Under the pieces are notes generated by a model. That model was given only the letters and a program-made list of their open reading frames with translations. It was not told the DNA's origin and made no database searches. This document shows positions 7,898 to 11,704 of a DNA stretch of 11,704 nt, one piece after another. Made by a program: the position numbers and the translations under genes. Origin of the DNA: JAVVPL01 sp036655775 (GTDB lineage Bacteria > Bacteroidota > Bacteroidia > Bacteroidales > P3); contig JAVVPL010000068.1 in the NCBI GenBank assembly GCA_036655775.1, positions 1 to 11,704 on the forward strand. The letters are read 5' to 3'. Position 1 is the first letter of the stretch. Each line of letters begins with the position of its first letter.

Positions 7898-8658
7898 CGT
7901 TCAAACACTTTCCACAAAACATCCTCTGGCACCGCAGCCACCAAGGCCATTTCTTCTTTTTTGACAGGATGGATAAATTTTATTTTTCTAGCATGTAATG
8001 AAATAGAGGCATCCTCATTAGAACGTTTATCACCATATTTCAAATCGCCTTTAATCGGACAACCTATCGCTGACAATTGGGCTCGAATTTGATGATGCCT
8101 ACCTGTATGCAACTCTACTTCAAGCAAATAATACTTATCCGAAGAAGCAATACAGCGATATGATAATTCGGCTCTAAGCGTATTTGCCTGTTCGGAAGAA
8201 TACGTATAACTTTTGTTTTGACTTTCGTTTTTACGCAACCAATGTACCAGTGTATCAGCTTCTTTAGGTGGTTGATTTCGCGTAATAGCCCAATATATTT
8301 TTTGTATTTGACGATCTTTAAACATTTGGTTGAGACGCACCAAAGCCTTGTCGGTTTTTGCAAAAATAACCAATCCACTCACGGGTCGATCCAAACGATG
8401 GACCACTCCCATATATACTTGCCCAGGTTTGGCATCTCTTTGTTTTATATAGGCCTTTAATAAATCGGATAAAGGAGCATCGCCAGAGATATCCCCTTGT
8501 ACAATTTGAGAAGATTTTTTGTTGATCACCAACAAATGATTATCTTCGTAGACAATTTGTTTTTTTAAATCTAAACTCTCTGATATCGAAAGTACAGGCA
8601 AAATCGATTTAACCTTAGTATTGCTCGTTTTCATTGGGGAAATCGTTGGATTTGACAT
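7894..8658 (-). CDS. RluA-family pseudouridine synthase
   Basis: Converts specific uridines in rRNA or tRNA to pseudouridine; the target site cannot be told from sequence. The family core starts at about residue 34 (IVYEDNHLLVINKKSSQIVQGD). The catalytic aspartate is D90 in HRLDRPVSG (motif II), and LEVELHTGRHHQIRAQL (about 179-195) and GDLKYGD (204-210) are further family signatures. There is no N-terminal S4 RNA-binding domain. The start is ambiguous: ATG 8658 gives 254 residues, ATG 8634 gives 246. Both lie inside the end of panB, with overlaps of 44 and 20 bases. Both leave a 25-33 residue polar extension before the core, and no closer ATG exists. The overlap suggests translational coupling with panB; I recall the panB-rluA neighbour pair from other Bacteroidetes. 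The pathway link between the two is not obvious. Confidence 0.9.
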   Translation of the reverse strand: MSNPTISPMKTSNTKVKSILPVLSISESLDLKKQIVYEDNHLLVINKKSSQIVQGDISGDAPLSDLLKAYIKQRDAKPGQVYMGVVHRLDRPVSGLVIFAKTDKALVRLNQMFKDRQIQKIYWAITRNQPPKEADTLVHWLRKNESQNKSYTYSSEQANTLRAELSYRCIASSDKYYLLEVELHTGRHHQIRAQLSAIGCPIKGDLKYGDKRSNEDASISLHARKIKFIHPVKKEEMALVAAVPEDVLWKVFER

Positions 8659-9433
8659 CCTCTATATAATTTACAACCGCTTTATTAATTTCTTCTCCCA
8701 AACGATGATAACGACGTAAAAAACGAGGAGAAAAATCTTGGGTAATTCCTAACATATCGTGTAAAACAAGCACTTGACCATCTACTCCCCCACCTGCACC
8801 TATACCTATAATAGGAATTTTTACCATTTGAGCCACCTTCGCAGCCAATGTAGCGGGCACTTTTTCTATTACAATGGCATAACAGCCCAAACTTTCCAAC
8901 AAAATCGCATCTTCCACCAATCGATCCGCTTCCTCTTTTTCGGTGGCACGTACTGTAAATGTTCCAAATTTATTGATTGATTGAGGCGTAAGACCCAAAT
9001 GCCCCATCACTGGAATCCCCGCAGAAATAATTTTTTGTATCGACTCGGTCACTTCGCGTCCACCTTCTAGTTTAACGGAATCGGCTCCCGTTTCTTTCAT
9101 AATTCGAATAGACGAATGAAGAGCCTCCAAAGGATTCCCTTGATACGAACCAAAAGGCATATCCACTACTACCAATGCTCGTTTTACAGCGCGCATCACC
9201 GAACTTCCCAAATATATCATTTCATTCAACGATATAGGTAAAGTGGTGGCATGACCAGCAATCACATTCGCCGCAGAATCGCCCACTAAGATCACATCAA
9301 TACCCGCGGCATCTAAGAGTTTAGCAAACGAATAATCATAGGCGGTAAGCATGGAAATTTTTTCATTGTTAAGTTTCATTTCGCCCAACGTATGGGTGGT
9401 TACCTTACTTGCTGCATTGCGCAATGTTTTCAT
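8615..9433 (-). CDS. panB: 3-methyl-2-oxobutanoate hydroxymethyltransferase
   Basis: Cytoplasmic first step of pantothenate (vitamin B5, coenzyme A precursor) synthesis: it transfers a hydroxymethyl group from 5,10-methylenetetrahydrofolate to 3-methyl-2-oxobutanoate to give 2-dehydropantoate. At 272 residues it has the usual length for the TIM-barrel family. Conserved residues are in place: D52 in VGDS and D91 in VVVDMPFGSY (metal ligands), E123 in VKLEGG (metal), H145 in GHLGLTPQ, and E190 in VIEKVP (catalytic base). The GIGAGGGVDGQVLVLHDMLG stretch (210-229) is the Bacteroidetes version of the usual GAG..CDGQVLV motif. ATG 9433 is preferred to the internal M19, because the N-terminal segment before KISMLTAYDYS looks like that of relatives. 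It has its own strong promoter at 9521-9552, divergent from ybaN, and its 3' end overlaps the pseudouridine synthase gene. Confidence 0.95.
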   Translation of the reverse strand: MKTLRNAASKVTTHTLGEMKLNNEKISMLTAYDYSFAKLLDAAGIDVILVGDSAANVIAGHATTLPISLNEMIYLGSSVMRAVKRALVVVDMPFGSYQGNPLEALHSSIRIMKETGADSVKLEGGREVTESIQKIISAGIPVMGHLGLTPQSINKFGTFTVRATEKEEADRLVEDAILLESLGCYAIVIEKVPATLAAKVAQMVKIPIIGIGAGGGVDGQVLVLHDMLGITQDFSPRFLRRYHRLGEEINKAVVNYIEDVKSNDFPNENEQY

Positions 9434-9520
9434 AAATTACTAATTTTAATAAAAATGATTTTATTTTCACAGCTATCGAAGTATCTTTTATTCATCTTCG
9501 TTTCATATCTAAAATAGGGG

Positions 9521-9552
9521 CAAAAGTAATGTAAAAGTTCGAGATTTGCAAA
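9521..9552 (-). promoter_or_regulatory. Consensus promoter of panB-rluA
   Basis: On the minus strand TTTG (9552-9549), exactly 20 bases, then TACTTTTG (9528-9521). Both boxes match the Bacteroidetes TTTG / TAnnTTTG consensus perfectly. Transcription would start around 9515, giving a leader of about 80 bases to ATG 9433. Its -33 TTTG is one half of the palindrome TTTGCAAA, whose other half serves the divergent ybaN promoter. Confidence 0.75.
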
Positions 9553-9576
9553 CTTAGTATTTTTCATGTACATTTG
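9545..9576 (+). promoter_or_regulatory. Consensus promoter of the ybaN-like gene
   Basis: On the plus strand TTTG (9545-9548), exactly 20 bases, then TACATTTG (9569-9576), again a perfect Bacteroidetes consensus. Transcription would start around 9582, about 25 bases before ATG 9607. This rules out the in-frame TTG at 9574 as a start, because that TTG is itself part of the -7 box. The -33 box abuts that of panB within TTTGCAAA (9545-9552). Confidence 0.75.
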
Positions 9577-9606
9577 CGCTTTCTTTACAGAATACGCAAG
9601 CTATAT

Positions 9607-10005
9607 ATGAAGACTCTCTCATTGAAAATACTGGCATTTATTTGTATAGTTCTCGGGATTATAGGCATTCCAACCCCTATACTGCCTACCACCCCTTTTC
9701 TATTGGCTGCCGCTTTTCTATTTTTGAAATCAGATCCTGTTTTATATCAAAAACTTATTCATCATAAATATCTAGGCACTTATATTCAAAATTACAGAGA
9801 ACATAAATACATTCCATTAAAAACAAAAATAATTAGTTTGATTCTATTGTGGGGAGGCATTGGCTATTCTATTTTGGGTCTACCCACCGCTTTATGGCTA
9901 AAAACAGTACTATTATGTATCGCCTTAGGAGTTAGTATTCATATTTTATCTTTGAAATCTCAAAAAACAACAAAAAAAAATAGGATTTCTCAAAATAAAT
10001 TGTGA
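9607..10005 (+). CDS. YbaN/DUF454 family small inner-membrane protein
   Basis: A 132-residue membrane protein of the YbaN (DUF454) family, function unknown. The family signature is the N-terminal hydrophobic hairpin rich in Gly and Pro: GIIGIPTPILPTTPFLLAAA (17-36). Membrane segments are at about 5-22, 26-41, 74-92 and 97-116. A loop at about 42-72 (KSDPVLYQKLIHHKYLGTYI, then basic residues) is also typical: relatives have a similar short helix with 'G..I..Y'. The C-terminus (SQKTTKKNRISQ) is basic and lysine-rich, probably cytoplasmic. ATG 9607 is chosen over TTG 9574, which lies inside the promoter. It is a single-gene unit, divergent from panB and convergent with dapA. Confidence 0.85.
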   Translation: MKTLSLKILAFICIVLGIIGIPTPILPTTPFLLAAAFLFLKSDPVLYQKLIHHKYLGTYIQNYREHKYIPLKTKIISLILLWGGIGYSILGLPTALWLKTVLLCIALGVSIHILSLKSQKTTKKNRISQNKL

Positions 10006-10046
10006 ATTTGCTTTATCTAGTAAGACTATTCAGCGTTTGCATTTTT
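10006..10046. other. Short gap between convergent ybaN-like gene and dapA
   Basis: Only 41 bases separate the two converging stop codons. I see a weak TAGT/ACTA inverted repeat with a three-base loop near 10019-10029 and an A-rich stretch inside the 3' end of the ybaN-like gene, but no convincing intrinsic terminator. Confidence 0.4.
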
Positions 10047-10937
10047 CTATTTAGCCTCCAACAATTCCAATTGTTCTACCATTTTATTGTACAAGTTTTT
10101 AGAAACCTTGGTCAATGGTAAACGCAAATTATTTTTAGCCAAATTTTTAATTTCCAAAGCCGCTTTCAAACCCGAAGGACTCCCTTCAGCAAAAAGCAAA
10201 CGCATCATATTCAACAATTCGTAATGTTTGGCCCGAGCCGCTTTGATATCGCCATTTTGAAAAACATGCACCATATTTGACATTTCCTTAGGCAACACAT
10301 TGGCCGTAGTGCTAATCACCCCATCTCCGCCTAAAGCCAAAATAGAAAAAGTCATCGCATCATCCCCCGAAAAAACTTTGAAGTTCGCAGGTTTATTGTG
10401 AATTACGTCCATAATTTGGAGCAAATTACCTGAGGCTTCTTTAATAGCAACCAAATTTTCCACCTCATTGGCTAGACGTAAAATAGTAGAGACTTCCATA
10501 TTTACCCCTGTACGAGAAGGAATATTATACGCAATCACTGGCACAGGCGAATTTTCAGCAATCATTTGATAATGACGAAAAAGACCTTCTTGATTAGGTT
10601 TATTATAATAAGGAGCTATGGATAACAAATAATTAATTCCTTGATAAGAGGCCGCTTTAATTTGCTCTAAAACCATAGAGGTATTATTTCCACCTATCCC
10701 CAACACACAAGGAAGTCGTCCATTGTTGGCATCAATGATGGATTCAACAACCGCTAATCGTTCTTTATCCGTCAATGTAGGTGCTTCAGCCGTAGTTCCC
10801 AAAGCTACCAAAAAATCGACCCCTCCTTCTATGGCATGTTCCACCAAAGTGGTTAAAGAACTAAAATCAATTTGCCCATTTCGATGAAAAGGCGTGGCCA
10901 AAGCTACACCTACTCCTTTGAGTATTGTATTTTTCAT
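10047..10937 (-). CDS. dapA: 4-hydroxy-tetrahydrodipicolinate synthase
   Basis: Cytoplasmic first committed step of the diaminopimelate/lysine pathway: it condenses pyruvate with L-aspartate-4-semialdehyde. It supplies lysine and the peptidoglycan cross-linking residue. The 296-residue length is normal for this TIM-barrel aldolase. The Schiff-base lysine is K166 in VAIKEASG, and Y137 and R142 lie in VIAYNIPSRTG. The T48-T49 pair lies in GTTAEAPTL (many relatives have GTTGE), and the subunit-interface tyrosine lies in PYYNKP (Y110/Y111). The GDD motif (SGDDAMTF) and GGDGVIS further support DapA rather than N-acetylneuraminate lyase. Its ATG overlaps the TGA of the upstream DUF6913 gene by four bases (10934-10937), so it is probably translationally coupled and shares that gene's promoter. 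Confidence 0.95.
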   Translation of the reverse strand: MKNTILKGVGVALATPFHRNGQIDFSSLTTLVEHAIEGGVDFLVALGTTAEAPTLTDKERLAVVESIIDANNGRLPCVLGIGGNNTSMVLEQIKAASYQGINYLLSIAPYYNKPNQEGLFRHYQMIAENSPVPVIAYNIPSRTGVNMEVSTILRLANEVENLVAIKEASGNLLQIMDVIHNKPANFKVFSGDDAMTFSILALGGDGVISTTANVLPKEMSNMVHVFQNGDIKAARAKHYELLNMMRLLFAEGSPSGLKAALEIKNLAKNNLRLPLTKVSKNLYNKMVEQLELLEAK

Positions 10938-11500
10938 AAATTATCACTTTTAAAATTTTCAATATATTGCATAATCAATTTTATATATTCAGTCAAAGAC
11001 GTTCCATTTGCATACACAAAACTTAAATCATTTACTTTTTCCGACCAAGGCCCCTCATTTTTCCCCACTTTAAACCTAGCTTGCGAACTAGCCAAGATAT
11101 AAACATCTTGATAATTACTTTTCAAACTTAAATCTAGTAAAATATCAAAATCAGTCTGCATAAACTGTTTATAAAAAGTCAACAATTCTATTTTTGGAAC
11201 ACGATTAAAGGCTAGATCTCTACGTGTAAACATACCTAAATACGTATTTTCCATAATATGTTCAGGCTTTATATTTGCATCCACGTATAGTAAAGTCTTA
11301 ACCGACACCCCTTGTTTTTGCAAATCAGTTCCTAAAGACTGAATTTGTGCAAATTGTTTTTCATCCGTATAATCTGCATAAATACCCACCGACTTCGCTT
11401 CCGACAAACTGATACTTTTTTTTCTCCTTTTATTATTACTTAATACTTGATATACCGCTCTTTTCCAAAAAAAATCACGTACTTTTTCTACTATTTTCAT
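10934..11500 (-). CDS. DUF6913-like conserved protein of unknown function
   Basis: A 188-residue cytoplasmic protein without signal peptide or membrane segment. It begins with a basic helical stretch (KIVEKVRDFFWKRAVYQVL...NNKRRKKS, 4-28). An alpha/beta pattern of alternating hydrophobic strands and helices follows: KSVGIYADY (36-44), VKTLLYVDA (67-75), FDILLDLSL (118-126), and ARFKVG (141-146). From memory this resembles the DUF6913 proteins that sit beside dapA in Flavobacteriia; I know no experimentally established function. A conserved 'R.KVG' near the C-terminus is the feature I would most associate with the family. It is first gene of a two-gene unit with dapA, with an ATGA overlap. A role in cell-envelope or lysine metabolism would be guesswork. 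Confidence 0.7.
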   Translation of the reverse strand: MKIVEKVRDFFWKRAVYQVLSNNKRRKKSISLSEAKSVGIYADYTDEKQFAQIQSLGTDLQKQGVSVKTLLYVDANIKPEHIMENTYLGMFTRRDLAFNRVPKIELLTFYKQFMQTDFDILLDLSLKSNYQDVYILASSQARFKVGKNEGPWSEKVNDLSFVYANGTSLTEYIKLIMQYIENFKSDNL

Positions 11501-11523
11501 AAAATTATCATCTATTCCAGTTG

Positions 11524-11553
11524 TAAAGTTACATTTTTTTTATGTAATACAAA
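11524..11553 (-). promoter_or_regulatory. Possible promoter of DUF6913-dapA
   Basis: On the minus strand TTTG (11553-11550), 18 bases, then TAACTTTA (11531-11524), one mismatch from TAnnTTTG. It would start transcription about 20 bases before ATG 11500. Spacing is shorter than the 20 bases seen in the two clear promoters of this window, so this is a weaker call. An inverted repeat (11529-11547) lies across the spacer. Confidence 0.38.
11529..11547. repeat. Inverted repeat within the DUF6913-dapA promoter region
   Basis: TTACAT (11529-11534) and ATGTAA (11542-11547) are exact inverted copies separated by seven T bases. The element lies between the proposed -33 and -7 boxes, where a bound repressor would block transcription. 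The arms are only six bases and the region is AT-rich, so it may be chance. Confidence 0.3.
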
Positions 11554-11642
11554 AAAAATACTTATTTTAGCAGATTGAAAGAGAGTAAGCCTCAATATAG
11601 AAATCGAATAATTCTAAATAATACAGAACTTATTACGAGTAT

Positions 11643-11675
11643 ATGGAAGCTAGAAGCCGCAAACTATCATCCTAA
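11643..11675 (+). other. Ten-codon leader-like reading frame MEARSRKLSS
   Basis: ATG 11643 opens a frame of ten codons (Met-Glu-Ala-Arg-Ser-Arg-Lys-Leu-Ser-Ser) closed by TAA at 11673-11675, just 12 bases before the ATG of the gene that starts at the right edge. Placement and length fit an upstream leader peptide that tunes translation or transcription of the next gene. No run of a single amino acid is present that would name the regulated pathway. Such short frames arise easily by chance. Confidence 0.3.
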
Positions 11676-11687
11676 AAAAAAATAAAT

Positions 11688-11704
11688 ATGGAAAAAATTC
11701 ACAT
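11688..11704 (+). CDS. Start of an unidentified gene, cut by right edge
   Basis: ATG 11688 opens a frame reading MEKIH before the window ends. It follows an A-rich stretch (11673-11687), the usual kind of translation-start context in Bacteroidetes. A -7-like box TATTTTAG (11563-11570, one mismatch) would give a leader of about 110 bases. Too little is visible to name a product. It diverges from the DUF6913-dapA unit, leaving a 187-base shared upstream region. Confidence 0.4.

Noticed and set aside
7792..8980. Open frames of 68-87 codons lying inside the regulator, pseudouridine synthase and panB genes in other frames
   Set aside because: They are wholly or mostly covered by strongly supported genes and encode no recognisable protein.
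9574..9606. In-frame upstream TTG start giving eleven extra residues on the YbaN-like protein
   Set aside because: The TTG is part of the -7 promoter box TACATTTG, so it would not be in the transcript; ATG 9607 fits the family length.
10872..11102. A 76-codon plus-strand frame across the dapA / DUF6913 junction
   Set aside because: It is antisense to two well-supported genes and shows no domain or start context.

Overview
The window looks like chromosomal DNA of a Bacteroidota bacterium, most likely Flavobacteriia-like. The evidence is the strongly AT-rich sequence, promoters of the TTTG / TAnnTTTG type, no clear Shine-Dalgarno sites, secreted proteins ending in type A sorting domains of the type IX secretion system (T9SS), and the neighbour pairs panB-rluA and DUF6913-dapA. 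I see no mobile element, CRISPR array, tRNA or rRNA.

Left part (1-5830, minus strand): a tight three-gene operon for secreted proteins. The order of transcription is a 1085-residue cargo built of jellyroll and Ig-like beta-sandwich domains, then a 633-residue cargo with a choice-of-anchor-J domain and an Omp28-like thioredoxin-fold domain carrying CGPC, then the secretion signal and propeptide of what looks like a subtilisin-family (S8) protease that runs off the left edge. A consensus promoter lies about 170 bases upstream of the first start, so the leader is long.

Middle (5631-7874): a 468-base intergenic region separates this operon from a divergent plus-strand gene for a membrane-spanning one-component regulator (signal peptide, TPR repeats, one transmembrane segment, coiled coil, LuxR-type helix-turn-helix). 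The head-to-head layout suggests that it senses something in the envelope and controls the secreted-protein operon.

Right part (7894-11704): housekeeping genes. panB (pantothenate synthesis) and an overlapping RluA-family pseudouridine synthase form a minus-strand pair. A small inner-membrane YbaN/DUF454 protein diverges from panB. The two promoters of this divergent pair share one palindromic -33 element, TTTGCAAA, each with exactly 20 bases to its -7 box; this is the cleanest structural signal in the window. Converging on ybaN is a DUF6913-dapA operon coupled by an ATGA overlap. At the right edge a plus-strand gene appears to begin (MEKIH...), preceded by a ten-codon leader-like reading frame.

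Two plausible-looking upstream TTG starts (2383 and 9574) should be rejected in favour of ATG at 2353 and 9607; the second TTG lies inside a promoter box. I did not find a clearly new biological system. The best candidate for novelty is the regulator plus CGPC cargo plus protease locus.
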